DNA of 64,000 nt from Citrobacter werkmanii NBRC 105721 (GTDB lineage: Bacteria; Pseudomonadota; Gammaproteobacteria; Enterobacterales; Enterobacteriaceae): assembly GCA_000759755.1 (NCBI GenBank), contig BBMW01000009.1, positions 310,001 to 374,000 of the forward strand, in the 5' to 3' direction. Shown here piece after piece: positions 42,268 to 51,275 of this stretch. The notes under the pieces are model-generated. The model was not told where the DNA came from. It saw only the letters and a list, made by a program, of their open reading frames with translations, and did no database searches. The translations under genes and the position numbers were made by a program. The stretch's first letter is position 1. Every line of letters begins with the position of its first letter.

Positions 42268-44534
42268 GCCGCTGCTCCTTTACTTACCAAAATGATATCC
42301 GCAAACTGACTGTGGATCGCCGCACCCGGTGCACCGGTTTTCATCAGCCCCATATCGGCCGGGGTATCCGCCACCACGTTTTGTACGTTGTATTTCCGTT
42401 TCGGAAACCACGCCTCGTACATCACCAGGAAATCTTCCGGAACGTTAGCGGTCACCTTCGCACGCAGTTCTACTTCACCTACGGTGTTAAACACTTTCAC
42501 CAGGTCGTTTTCGGCAATGCCTCTTTTTTCTGCAGAAATCGGATGCATATAGACAAACGGCTCCGGATAGAAGACCTGCATCCAGTCAAGGTTGATAAAT
42601 TGGGAATGGATACCGAACTGCACATGCGGTGTAAACAGGTGGAATGGCAGTGTACTTTTCGCCTCCGATTTATATTCCGGCAGCGCCGTATGGCCATTTT
42701 TCTCACATAGCTCAGATTTGAATTCAAACTTTCCAGAGGGGGTTTTAAATTTACGGTCATACCAGGCCGCAGAGCTCGGCAAAATGGCTTTTTTCGGGCC
42801 ATCCAGCAAATCATCCCAGGAGGAGATGCCAAACATTTTGCCCATCCCGTCGTTAAATTCCTGATCCAGCCAGCGCTTATGATCGAACTCCTGCGGGAAT
42901 GTACAAGAACCTGGCTCCAACTTATTTATCGTCCGGGAGAGTAAAACGGCAATCTCCAGATCGCATTTCGCCTCATACATCGGCTTAATGGCCGGTTGGT
43001 TGATAGAGAGCCAGTAATGCCAGTAGGAGGCATCAACATTCCACTCTTCAAAGGCCGTAGTGACCGGTAAGACGATATCGGCGTGCTGGACGGTTTCATT
43101 AAAGAACTGATCGGCGCACACCACCATTTCCAGTTTTTCAAACGCCTTTTCCATCTTGCTGCGATCAAAATCCTGAGCAAATGGGTTCTTACAGGCAACC
43201 CAAAGCATACGAACAGGCGGTTCGTTGGCTTCCAGAATTCCTTTGGCGGTCTGGTTGATATTAAGAGAACGATCGGAATATTGCGCCACTGCCCCAGCAG
43301 AACCGAACTCACTGGTTGTACCCGCTGCTCCAGGCATACCGATGGAGCCTACCGGTGGCTTTTGCAGCATGGCATTGTAGTTAAAGCCCCAGGTATGCAG
43401 ATGCCCATAACGAGCGCCGCCGCCTTCAATACCGATATTACCCGTCATGGCGACGAAAGCATCAATGGCACGAACATTCGCGCCACCATTAACATGGCGC
43501 TGCATGCCATAACCAATCCACACGGTAGCAGGATTAACCGCCGTAAATTCTTCCGCCAATTGACGAATGACATCCGCAGACAAACCACAGATTTCAGCCG
43601 CCCACTCAACGGTCACACTGTTGCGCAGATAGGCTTCGAATTCCGGGTAACCATGAGAATAGTTGTTGACGAAATCCTGGTCCACCAGGCCTTTATCCAC
43701 CAAATGACGTGCCATACCCAGCGCCAGCGCACCATCAGAACCTGGACGAACGCGTAAATAAAGATCGGCTTTTGCGGCGGTCTGCGTTAACAGCGGATCG
43801 ATAACGACCACTTTCGCCCCTTTCTCCCGCGCCTGGTAGATATACTTCATGGTGTGCATTGAGCACCATGCCGGATTAGCACCCCAGATGATGATGTATT
43901 TTGCTTTCACAAAATCTTCCGGGTCGTTACACCACATATCGCCCATATCGTAGTTCTGGGCATCGATACCGGCAGGCCAACAAGGCGTTCCGGCAAAACG
44001 GGTGGTGTAACCCAGCGAAGACATCATCCCTTCAACCGCATAGTTCAATACCCCGAATTTGCCGGAATATTTGGTCATCGCCAGGCCCAGCATTGAACCA
44101 TCTTTCTTTTTGATCTCCAGCATCTTGGTCGCAATGCGCTGCATTGCTTCGTCCCAGGAAATACGACGCCAGTTACCGCTACCGCGAACATCCTGAACCA
44201 TTGGATATTTAATGCGATCCGGGCTGTATACCCGACGCGGGTAGCTCAACCCTTTAACACAGGGTGCTCCATGCGTAAACGTTGACTCAGGCGCGCCTTC
44301 CACAAAGGTGATGACCTCGTCCTTCACCCATGTTTTCAGGCTACAGGTGTCATAGCAGTTACGCGGACAGGCGTTGCGATAAATTTTGTAGGTTTTCGGG
44401 TTAAAAGGAATGGGCGGTTGCGCTAATGCGCAACGTGAAGTCAGCAGTCCCCCTGGTAGGGCAGCCACCGTGCCAAGGGCAATCAACCCTTTCAAAAATG
44501 AACGTCTGTTCAGAACTCCCGGTTCATTGCTCAT
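42264..44534 (-). CDS. Molybdopterin oxidoreductase catalytic subunit, DMSO-reductase superfamily (DmsA-like)
   Basis: 756 residues. A twin-arginine signal (NRRSFLKG, residues 9-16) with a hydrophobic stretch marks it for Tat export. An N-terminal [4Fe-4S] site follows with Cys56, Cys60, Cys64 and Cys92, the C-x3-C-x3-C spacing used by DmsA-type enzymes. The segment GTPCWPAG places Cys185 where DmsA has its Mo-ligand serine, by my alignment. WGANPAW and the C-terminal TANVPEDFLVMYEAW fit the family. The substrate is unknown: DMSO or TMAO reduction cannot be assumed. It overlaps the chaperone gene by 11 bases. Confidence 0.9.
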   Translation of the reverse strand: MSNEPGVLNRRSFLKGLIALGTVAALPGGLLTSRCALAQPPIPFNPKTYKIYRNACPRNCYDTCSLKTWVKDEVITFVEGAPESTFTHGAPCVKGLSYPRRVYSPDRIKYPMVQDVRGSGNWRRISWDEAMQRIATKMLEIKKKDGSMLGLAMTKYSGKFGVLNYAVEGMMSSLGYTTRFAGTPCWPAGIDAQNYDMGDMWCNDPEDFVKAKYIIIWGANPAWCSMHTMKYIYQAREKGAKVVVIDPLLTQTAAKADLYLRVRPGSDGALALGMARHLVDKGLVDQDFVNNYSHGYPEFEAYLRNSVTVEWAAEICGLSADVIRQLAEEFTAVNPATVWIGYGMQRHVNGGANVRAIDAFVAMTGNIGIEGGGARYGHLHTWGFNYNAMLQKPPVGSIGMPGAAGTTSEFGSAGAVAQYSDRSLNINQTAKGILEANEPPVRMLWVACKNPFAQDFDRSKMEKAFEKLEMVVCADQFFNETVQHADIVLPVTTAFEEWNVDASYWHYWLSINQPAIKPMYEAKCDLEIAVLLSRTINKLEPGSCTFPQEFDHKRWLDQEFNDGMGKMFGISSWDDLLDGPKKAILPSSAAWYDRKFKTPSGKFEFKSELCEKNGHTALPEYKSEAKSTLPFHLFTPHVQFGIHSQFINLDWMQVFYPEPFVYMHPISAEKRGIAENDLVKVFNTVGEVELRAKVTANVPEDFLVMYEAWFPKRKYNVQNVVADTPADMGLMKTGAPGAAIHSQFADIILVSKGAAA

Positions 44535-45084
44535 ATGATACTCTCGTGTTTAATTCATCAAGCCAAGAAGACAATTTTCCCGCTACGGTTCTCAACGTGG
44601 CGGCCTGTGCATTTATCTTTATTTTTTCTATAAAATCGGGAACCCAAACCACTATATACTCATTTACATATCGAGTGAGGACAGTCTGATATTCTGCTGA
44701 TGCCCGGGCGTTTACCGATAATAAAACGGCCAACTCCAACACATATGAAATATGATCATCAGGAATATTATTCACATGATTTATAGATAGGCCGATATTT
44801 GCCATGAATTCCCGAATACTCAGGGTTGATTGACCCATAACAAGAGCATCTTCTTCGAGATAAACTGAAGCAAACGGTGCGGCCTTGAGCGCCTGCGGCC
44901 CGATAAAGAGTGCATTGAAGTCATACTCCGCTTGCAGCCACTCGTGCTCTGTCAACGTCGAGGCATTTGTATCCAGCGCGGAATAAGCTTTTTTCAGCGT
45001 ATTACTATCAGAAGAAATAAAAAAATCACGCAACAATAACCCTGTCGATTCAAAGATCGTCAGGGTTTCATATATTTCACCCAT
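44524..45084 (-). CDS. TorD/DmsD-like molybdoenzyme chaperone
   Basis: 186 residues, mostly helical. It has the TorD-family parts YDFNALFIGPQALKAAPFASVYL and IPDDHISYVLELAVLLS. Such chaperones bind the Tat signal of their partner enzyme and help insert the molybdenum cofactor. It is the first gene of the operon, directly before the catalytic subunit, which is the expected place for a dedicated chaperone. Confidence 0.85.
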   Translation of the reverse strand: MGEIYETLTIFESTGLLLRDFFISSDSNTLKKAYSALDTNASTLTEHEWLQAEYDFNALFIGPQALKAAPFASVYLEEDALVMGQSTLSIREFMANIGLSINHVNNIPDDHISYVLELAVLLSVNARASAEYQTVLTRYVNEYIVVWVPDFIEKIKINAQAATLRTVAGKLSSWLDELNTRVSYEQ

Positions 45085-45188
45085 GAATTAACCAACCATT
45101 TATTCACACAAGAAATGAAAACATAGTGCAGGTTAATATAATAAAGAAAATGCCTATTCTTTTTTTGGTGAAACTAATGATCAGGCTA

Positions 45189-45206
45189 ATTAAATGAATA
45201 TTTAAT
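45189..45206. promoter_or_regulatory. Operator-like inverted repeat before the molybdoenzyme operon
   Basis: ATTAAAT, four-base spacer, ATTTAAT: a perfect 7-base inverted repeat about 105 bases before the chaperone gene. It does not match FNR or NarL consensus sites. The binding protein is unknown. Confidence 0.35.
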
Positions 45207-45250
45207 GCAGTTTATTGTTTCAAGAATTGACAATCTGAAAGCGCGGAAAT

Positions 45251-45281
45251 AAAAAACCGCCAGCGGATGACTGGCGGTTTT
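45251..45281 (-). terminator. Terminator after ahpF
   Basis: CCGCCAG and CTGGCGG around a 7-base loop. On the minus strand the stem is followed by a run of T. It ends the ahpCF transcript. Confidence 0.9.
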
Positions 45282-45305
45282 GGCATGCAGGTGAGTCTTA
45301 CTTTT

Positions 45306-46871
45306 TTATGCTACTGTTGTGCGAATCAGATAATCAAAAGAGCTTAACGAGGCTTTCGCGCCTTCGCCTGTCGCGATGATGATCTGCTTATACGGTACGG
45401 TTGTGCAGTCACCCGCAGCGAAAACACCTTTCACGCTGGTTTCGCACTTCGCATCGATGATAATTTCACCCATGCGGTTGCGTTCAACTGCGCCTTCCAG
45501 CCAGTTGGTGTTCGGCAGCAGACCAATCTGTACAAAGATACCTGCCAGCTCCACACTGTGAATATCTCCGCTTACGCGGTCACGATACTCAAGACCAGTC
45601 ACTTTGCTGCCATCGCCTTTTACTTCTGTCGTTTGCGCATTCAAAATGATGTCGACATTTTTCAGACTGCGTAGTTTATTCTGCAGTACCTGATCGGCCT
45701 TCATTTCAGGAGCAAACTCCAGCAGCGTCACATGTTCAACGATGCCCGCCAGGTCGATAGCGGCTTCAACACCGGAGTTACCGCCGCCAATCACCGCCAC
45801 ACGCTTGCCTTTAAACAGCGGGCCATCACAGTGCGGGCAATAGGTTACGCCTTTAGTGCGATACTGATCTTCACCCGGAACGTTCATGTTGCGCCACTTC
45901 GCGCCGGTCGCGATGATAATGCTGCGCGCTTTCAGCACCGCGCCGGATGCTGTTTCAATCTGATGCAGACCACCTTCCTGCGCCGCAGGAATCAATTTGC
46001 TGGCGCTTTGGCTATCGATAACATCAACATCATAGTCATCGACGTGTGCTTTCAGCGCGCCCGCCAGTTTCTGGCCTTCGGTTTTTGGCACCGAGATATA
46101 GTTTTCAATATCAACGGTATCCAGGACCTGACCGCCAAAACGTTCGCCCATCAGACCGGTGCGGATACCTTTACGTGCAGAGTACACCGCAGCAGCAGCT
46201 CCCGCAGGACCGGAACCAACAATCAGTACGTCATAGGCATCACGCGTGTTCAACTCTTCAGCCGCACGTTTCTCTGCGCCGGTATCCACTTTCGCCACGA
46301 TCTCAGTCAGCGTCATGCGGCCCTGGCCGAACTCTTTACCGTTCATAAATACCGCCGGAACGCCCATCACGTTGCGATCGGTGATTTCGTTCTGGAAAGT
46401 ACCGCCATCAATCGCCGTATGCTTGATGCGTGGGTTCAGTACCGACATCAGGTTCAGCGCCTGCACCACGTCCGGACAGTTATGGCAGGAGAGTGAATAA
46501 TAGGTTTCAAACTCAAAATCGCCGTCGAGATCGCGGATCTGCTCCAGCAAAGCCTGCGCCTCTTTTGACGGATGACCGCCCGTCCACAACAGCGCGAGCA
46601 CCAGCGAGGTAAACTCATGGCCCAGCGGAGAACCCGCAAAGCGCGGCCCCTGATGAGAGCCAGGATTAGTAATCAGGAACGATGGCTTACGTACCGGCAG
46701 AGTATTGTCTTCTTTAAAGGTGACTTTCTCTGACAGTTCAGCAATTTCAGTCAGCAGTTCCTTGATTTCTGCCGATTTAGCGCTGTCATCCAGCGTAGCA
46801 ATCAGCTCAACAGGTTTGGTCAGTTTCTCAAGGTAAGCCCTGAGCTGGGTTTTCATATTTGTGTCGAGCAT
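45306..46871 (-). CDS. ahpF: Alkyl hydroperoxide reductase flavoprotein AhpF
   Basis: 521 residues, equal to E. coli AhpF. It passes electrons from NADH to AhpC. The N-terminal double thioredoxin fold has the redox pair in SCHNC (about 129-132). The FAD and NAD domains show [17 protein letters not shown] and [15 protein letters not shown], and the second redox pair is in CPHCDG (about 345-348). I chose the ATG at 46871; a longer frame upstream to 46964 is not in the family. It lies 239 bases after ahpC, across a long palindrome. Confidence 0.97.
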   Translation of the reverse strand: MLDTNMKTQLRAYLEKLTKPVELIATLDDSAKSAEIKELLTEIAELSEKVTFKEDNTLPVRKPSFLITNPGSHQGPRFAGSPLGHEFTSLVLALLWTGGHPSKEAQALLEQIRDLDGDFEFETYYSLSCHNCPDVVQALNLMSVLNPRIKHTAIDGGTFQNEITDRNVMGVPAVFMNGKEFGQGRMTLTEIVAKVDTGAEKRAAEELNTRDAYDVLIVGSGPAGAAAAVYSARKGIRTGLMGERFGGQVLDTVDIENYISVPKTEGQKLAGALKAHVDDYDVDVIDSQSASKLIPAAQEGGLHQIETASGAVLKARSIIIATGAKWRNMNVPGEDQYRTKGVTYCPHCDGPLFKGKRVAVIGGGNSGVEAAIDLAGIVEHVTLLEFAPEMKADQVLQNKLRSLKNVDIILNAQTTEVKGDGSKVTGLEYRDRVSGDIHSVELAGIFVQIGLLPNTNWLEGAVERNRMGEIIIDAKCETSVKGVFAAGDCTTVPYKQIIIATGEGAKASLSSFDYLIRTTVA

Positions 46872-46984
46872 TCTTCTTCCCTCTCTGAAAACATCATCAT
46901 GCAAGCGGCCTCGTTCAGACAGTCTGAATACGTTTGCATCATGGTGTTGGAATAAAACGGGCACGACGCACCCGCTTAAGGATT

Positions 46985-47110
46985 AATTCGCAAGAATTTC
47001 GCGTTACAGGCAGGCGGCAAGCTTATGAATCCCCGGGAGCTTACATAAGTAAGTGACCGGGGTGATTAAGCGTAGCCAACGCACCTGTAGCGCGAAAGGC
47101 GTAGCGAATT
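46985..47110. repeat. Nested palindrome filling the ahpC-ahpF gap
   Basis: About 126 bases immediately after the ahpC stop codon fold on themselves: outer arms AATTCGC/GCGAATT, next arms TTTCGCG/CGCGAAA and TACAGG/CCTGTA, and an inner hairpin CCCCGG...CCGGGG around CTTAC/GTAAG. The inner sequence resembles a type of structured intergenic repeat seen in enterobacteria, from memory. It could slow RNA decay of ahpC mRNA or lower ahpF output. Confidence 0.75.
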
Positions 47111-47674
47111 TTAGATTTTACCAACCAGGTCTAAAGATGGAGCCAGAGTCGCTTCACCTTCTTTCCATTTAGCCGGGCAAACTTCGCCTGGGTGGGATGC
47201 AACATACTGTGCGGCTTTAATTTTGCGCAGCAGGTCAGAAGCATCACGACCGATACCTTCAGCGGTAACTTCGATTGCCTGGATGATACCCTGCGGGTCA
47301 ACAACAAAGGTTGCGCGGTCAGCAAGACCTTCATCTTCACGCATGTTGTCGAAGTTACGGGTCAGGGCGCCAGTCGGGTCGCCGATCATCGCATATTTGA
47401 TTTTTGCGATGGTGTCAGAGCTGCTGTGCCATGCTTTGTGCGTAAAGTGGGTATCGGTAGAAACAGAGTAAACGTCTACGCCCAGTTTCTGCAGTTCTTC
47501 ATAATGGTCTGCAACGTCGCCCAGTTCGGTCGGGCAAACGAAGGTGAAGTCAGCCGGGTAGAAGAAGAAGACGCTCCAGCGACCTTCGGTATCTTTCTCG
47601 GTTACTTCGATGAACTCACCGTTTTTGAACGCCTGGTTTTTGAAAGGTTTAATTTTGGTATTAATCAAAGACAT
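47111..47674 (-). CDS. ahpC: Alkyl hydroperoxide reductase peroxiredoxin AhpC
   Basis: 187 residues, as in E. coli. It reduces H2O2 and organic peroxides in the cytosol. The peroxidatic Cys is in [17 protein letters not shown] (about 47) and the resolving Cys in [11 protein letters not shown] (about 166). It is divergent from dsbG, with a 366-base regulatory region between, and upstream of ahpF. Confidence 0.98.
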   Translation of the reverse strand: MSLINTKIKPFKNQAFKNGEFIEVTEKDTEGRWSVFFFYPADFTFVCPTELGDVADHYEELQKLGVDVYSVSTDTHFTHKAWHSSSDTIAKIKYAMIGDPTGALTRNFDNMREDEGLADRATFVVDPQGIIQAIEVTAEGIGRDASDLLRKIKAAQYVASHPGEVCPAKWKEGEATLAPSLDLVGKI

Positions 47675-47804
47675 CTGTACTTCCTCCGTGTTTTCGTTGA
47701 GAGATAAGTTAACGAAAATCTCTTCAAAGGGCTAATGCGTTTCCTTTATCAAATCAATAAGCGTTAACTAACAACTTACTCAATCGAACCTAAAAGACAA
47801 AAGT

Positions 47805-47831
47805 AAAAAAGGCCCCCTATGCAGGGAGCCT
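47805..47831 (-). terminator. Terminator-like hairpin in the ahpC leader
   Basis: On the minus strand AGGCTCCCT pairs with AGGGGGCCT (one mismatch) around a short loop, followed by TTTTTT. It ends about 130 bases before ahpC. If transcription starts near the OxyR-type site, this lies inside the ahpC leader. Confidence 0.6.
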
Positions 47832-47967
47832 CATTACCCGAGCTACCCGCAGGTAACGTCAGTACCAGCAGAGCTGGCTATGTGTTGCGCTCTACATTAC
47901 CTTAACAAAGGTCGTAACAGCGATTGGGATTACATCACCCAACTAAAGAAAGGGCAATCGACAGACT

Positions 47968-48004
47968 GTCGATCTTACCTATGGCTGTGATAGGTTTTGC
48001 AATT
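47968..48004. promoter_or_regulatory. OxyR-type binding site
   Basis: The central part, CTAT-N7-ATAG (47979-47993), matches the OxyR consensus core exactly. Flanking bases also fit in part: GTCGAT for ATAGnT on the left and the T of ATAGnT on the right. ahpCF and dsbG are OxyR-activated in E. coli. The distance to dsbG is about 40 bases. Confidence 0.6.
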
Positions 48005-48040
48005 CAGTCCCCTTTCCTTCTGATTTTATAAGGAAAATCA

Positions 48041-48787
48041 ATGTTTAAACGTACCTTACTCTTATCCTTGCTTCCCGCTATTGTCCATGCCGAAGAGCTA
48101 CCGCCCCCTGTTAAAGCCATTGAGAAACAGGGTATTACCATCGTGAAGCCCTTCGACGCGCCAGGTGGAATGAAAGGTTATCTTGGTAAATACCAGGATA
48201 TGGGAGTAACCATTTATGTCACTCCTGACGGCAAACATGCCATCTCCGGTTATATGTATAACGAAAAAGGAGAAAATCTTAGTAATACGCTGATAGAAAA
48301 AGAGATCTATGCCCCAGCAGGGCGCGAGATGTGGCAGCGAATGGAAAAAGCCTCGTGGATTCTGGATGGAAATAAAGAGGCTCCGGTAATTGTCTACGTG
48401 TTCGCCGATCCCTTCTGCCCTTATTGCAAGCAGTTTTGGCAGCAGGCGCGTCCGTGGGTCGATTCCGGTAAAGTTCAGCTGCGTACGCTGTTAGTGGGCG
48501 TAATCAAACCCGAAAGCCCGGCAACAGCTGTCGCAATCTTGTCGGCAAAAGATCCGGCCAAAACCTGGCATGACTATGAAGCTTCTGGCGGCAAAATGAA
48601 GCTGGAAATTCCGGCCTCTCTCCCGCCCGAGCAGATGAAGATACTCAATATCAACCAAAAGTTGATGGATGATTTGGGCGCAAACGTGACGCCAGCCATC
48701 TACTACATGAGTAAAGACAATACGTTACAACAGGAAGTCGGGTTACCCGATAAGGAAAAATTAAACATTATCATGGGAAATAAATAA
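48041..48787 (+). CDS. dsbG: Thiol:disulfide interchange protein DsbG
   Basis: 248 residues, as in E. coli. It is a periplasmic DsbC-like dimer that protects single cysteines from over-oxidation. A signal peptide (about residues 1-17, ending VHA) is followed by the dimerisation domain and the thioredoxin fold with CPYC in [13 protein letters not shown] and the cis-Pro in NVTPAIYY. The start follows AAGGAAAATCA. An OxyR-type site lies about 40 bases upstream. Confidence 0.96.
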   Translation: MFKRTLLLSLLPAIVHAEELPPPVKAIEKQGITIVKPFDAPGGMKGYLGKYQDMGVTIYVTPDGKHAISGYMYNEKGENLSNTLIEKEIYAPAGREMWQRMEKASWILDGNKEAPVIVYVFADPFCPYCKQFWQQARPWVDSGKVQLRTLLVGVIKPESPATAVAILSAKDPAKTWHDYEASGGKMKLEIPASLPPEQMKILNINQKLMDDLGANVTPAIYYMSKDNTLQQEVGLPDKEKLNIIMGNK

Positions 48788-48992
48788 AGGTAACAAAATG
48801 AGTGATTGTTATCGTTCTCATCTCAATCACTCATCATCACTGATTTTTTTACTCGTAAAAAATAATCTTGTTGTGCTATTTTAGCTTCAGTACATCATAC
48901 TTTAAGTATTCAAACATAAACTCATAGAATAATTTTACTTATAACATTCTTAATGCAAATTACACCTGACAGAACTTTACAGGAAGATAACG

Positions 48993-49889
48993 ATGGCTAA
49001 TCTCTATGACCTCAAAAAATTTGACCTGAATCTACTGGTCATTTTTGAATGTATATACCAACATTTAAGTATAAGCAAAGCTGCCGAAACATTGTATATC
49101 ACGCCATCAGCGGTTAGCCAGTCATTACAACGACTACGCACACAGTTTAACGACCCCCTGTTTATTCGATCCGGTAAAGGCATTACGCCTACGGTGACGG
49201 GGGTCAATCTTCATCATCATCTTGAGCAAAATCTGAATATGCTGGAGCAAACCATTAATATTATGCATGACTCCAGTCTGAAAAAAAAATTCATTATCTA
49301 CAGTCCGCAAATCACCACCACACTGGGGGTAACGGAATTAATCAATGCCCTAAGAAAAAATCCAGATATCGAAGTTGAACACCACGATATATTAATGTCA
49401 GCAGAAACCGCAGAGAATATACTAGCGTATCGGAAGGCAGATATGGTGATAACTACGGTTCCCGTGCATAACCGCTCTATTGTATGTAACTTATTTAAAA
49501 AGATTGAATGCACTTTGGTATGCAGTGGTAGTCATCCAAGAATGTCTGCACATAGCACGCTCGAAGAAATCATGCGGGAGCAATTTACATTGCTTAGCAC
49601 AACGCAACCCGGTATCCACGAGCAACAGTTTGTAACGAATGATCTTTTTCCAGAACGTAAAATTGGTTTTAGCAGTGACTCACTGACTTCCATTACTAAT
49701 ATTATTGCCAGCACAGATCTTATTGGCATCATTCCTACAATCATTTATGAGCAAAATGCCGCTGCACTTAACCTGAAAGAAATCAGCATTAATTTTAAAT
49801 TACCACCGGTTAAACTTTTTTTAATGTACAATCGTTCCTCGCTTAACAACCAGTCTTTTGCTGATTATATTAAAAGGATTAGCCCATAA
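48993..49889 (+). CDS. ybdO: LysR-family regulator YbdO
   Basis: 298 residues; the E. coli protein is 300. The N-terminal winged helix (KFDLNLLVIFECIYQHLSIS, then AAETLYITPSAVSQSLQRLR) is close to YbdO, while the effector domain is much less similar. The gene is A/T-rich compared with its neighbours. It stands before ybdN and ybdM on the same strand, as in E. coli, and may regulate them. Targets and ligand are not established from the sequence. Confidence 0.9.
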   Translation: MANLYDLKKFDLNLLVIFECIYQHLSISKAAETLYITPSAVSQSLQRLRTQFNDPLFIRSGKGITPTVTGVNLHHHLEQNLNMLEQTINIMHDSSLKKKFIIYSPQITTTLGVTELINALRKNPDIEVEHHDILMSAETAENILAYRKADMVITTVPVHNRSIVCNLFKKIECTLVCSGSHPRMSAHSTLEEIMREQFTLLSTTQPGIHEQQFVTNDLFPERKIGFSSDSLTSITNIIASTDLIGIIPTIIYEQNAAALNLKEISINFKLPPVKLFLMYNRSSLNNQSFADYIKRISP

Positions 49890-50051
49890 AATTAAAAAAA
49901 GCCTTCATGACAAATCTGTTATATGTATAACTTAACAAACAGTCATTTAAATCATGAATACATTGAAACATTGCATCTTTGAGAAATTGGCATATCTTAT
50001 TGCAAGCATTTATTATATCTGTAAATAATAAAATCTGGATATGGACTTGAT

Positions 50052-51275
50052 ATGTCTGTTTATAAAATACCACTGAATCAAAACGTTCTCGAAGCCGCGC
50101 AGGAACGTATTGCCTGGACGCTTGAGGCTCTGCCACGTATTTGCGTTTCTTTCTCTGGAGGGAAAGATTCAGGGTTGATGTTACATCTGACAGCCATAAG
50201 CGCCCGCCAGACGGGTAAAAAATTCGACGTGTTATTTATCGACTGGGAAGCCCAGTTTTCCTGCACTATCGACTATGTACAGGCACTTCGCGAACGTTAT
50301 TCCGATGTCATCGAACGCTTTTATTGGGTCGCGTTACCTCTGACCACACAAAACTCACTTTCACAATATCAACCTGAATGGCAGTGTTGGGAACCGGGAA
50401 CGCCGTGGGTTCGCCAGCCTCCGGAAGATGCCATAACCGATCCTGATTATTTCTCTTTTTACCAGCCCGGCATGACGTTTGAACAATTTGTTCGCGAGTT
50501 CGCTGATTGGTATTCAGATAAACGACCAGCCGCGATGATGGTCGGCATTCGCGCGGACGAGTCCTATAATCGCTTTGTGGCCATAGCTAATTCGCGCAAG
50601 CAACGTTTTGCCGATGACAAGCCGTGGACGACTGCTGCGCCTGGTGGACACACCTGGTATATTTACCCGCTATATGACTGGAAAACAGCCGATATCTGGA
50701 CATGGTTTGCACAGTCAAAATTGCCGTGTAACCCCCTGTATAATCTGATGTACCAGGCCGGGGTCCCGACAAGATATATGCGTATATGCGAACCCTTTGG
50801 ACCTGAACAACGCCAGGGGCTGTGGCTGTACCATGTTATTGAGCCTCAGCGATGGGCGGCTATGTGCGCCCGCGTCAGCGGTGTTAAAAGCGGAGGTATT
50901 TACGCCGGTCATGACAACCATTTTTATGGCCATAGGAAAATACTCAAGCCTGAACATTTAAGCTGGCAAGAGTACGCCATGCTGCTATTGAATAGCATGC
51001 CAGAACAGACCGCAGAGCATTACCGCAACAAAATCGCCGTCTATATACAGTGGTATAAGAAAAAAGGTATGGACAATATCCCGGAAAGTCAGGAAAGTGA
51101 TATTGGTTCCAGGGATATCCCCTCATGGAGAAGGATCTGCAAAGTACTCCTGAATAATGATTACTGGTGTCGAGCACTTTCGTTCAGTCCCACAAAAACG
51201 AAAAACTACCAGCGATACACTGAACGAATGAAAACCAAACGCCAGGAATGGGGGATCTTATGCAGCAACGACTAA
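50052..51275 (+). CDS. ybdN: YbdN, PAPS-reductase/DndC-like protein (IbrA family)
   Basis: 407 residues. The N-terminal pyrophosphate loop SFSGGKDSGLM (about residues 35-45) marks the adenine-nucleotide alpha-hydrolase group of PAPS reductase and DndC proteins. Other parts, such as ADESYNRFVAIAN and WTWFAQSKLPCNPLYNLMYQAG, fit the DUF3440 group. No cofactor or substrate is established. The related EHEC pair IbrA-IbrB controls Ig-binding protein expression. It overlaps ybdM by 28 bases. Confidence 0.9.
   Translation: MSVYKIPLNQNVLEAAQERIAWTLEALPRICVSFSGGKDSGLMLHLTAISARQTGKKFDVLFIDWEAQFSCTIDYVQALRERYSDVIERFYWVALPLTTQNSLSQYQPEWQCWEPGTPWVRQPPEDAITDPDYFSFYQPGMTFEQFVREFADWYSDKRPAAMMVGIRADESYNRFVAIANSRKQRFADDKPWTTAAPGGHTWYIYPLYDWKTADIWTWFAQSKLPCNPLYNLMYQAGVPTRYMRICEPFGPEQRQGLWLYHVIEPQRWAAMCARVSGVKSGGIYAGHDNHFYGHRKILKPEHLSWQEYAMLLLNSMPEQTAEHYRNKIAVYIQWYKKKGMDNIPESQESDIGSRDIPSWRRICKVLLNNDYWCRALSFSPTKTKNYQRYTERMKTKRQEWGILCSND

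Larger units (their letters stand above)
47675..48040. other. 366-base divergent regulatory region between ahpC and dsbG
   Basis: No gene is seen. The region holds a minus-strand terminator-like hairpin in the ahpC leader (47805-47831), other inverted repeats near 47832-47860, and an OxyR-type site (47968-48004) close to dsbG. Confidence 0.75.
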
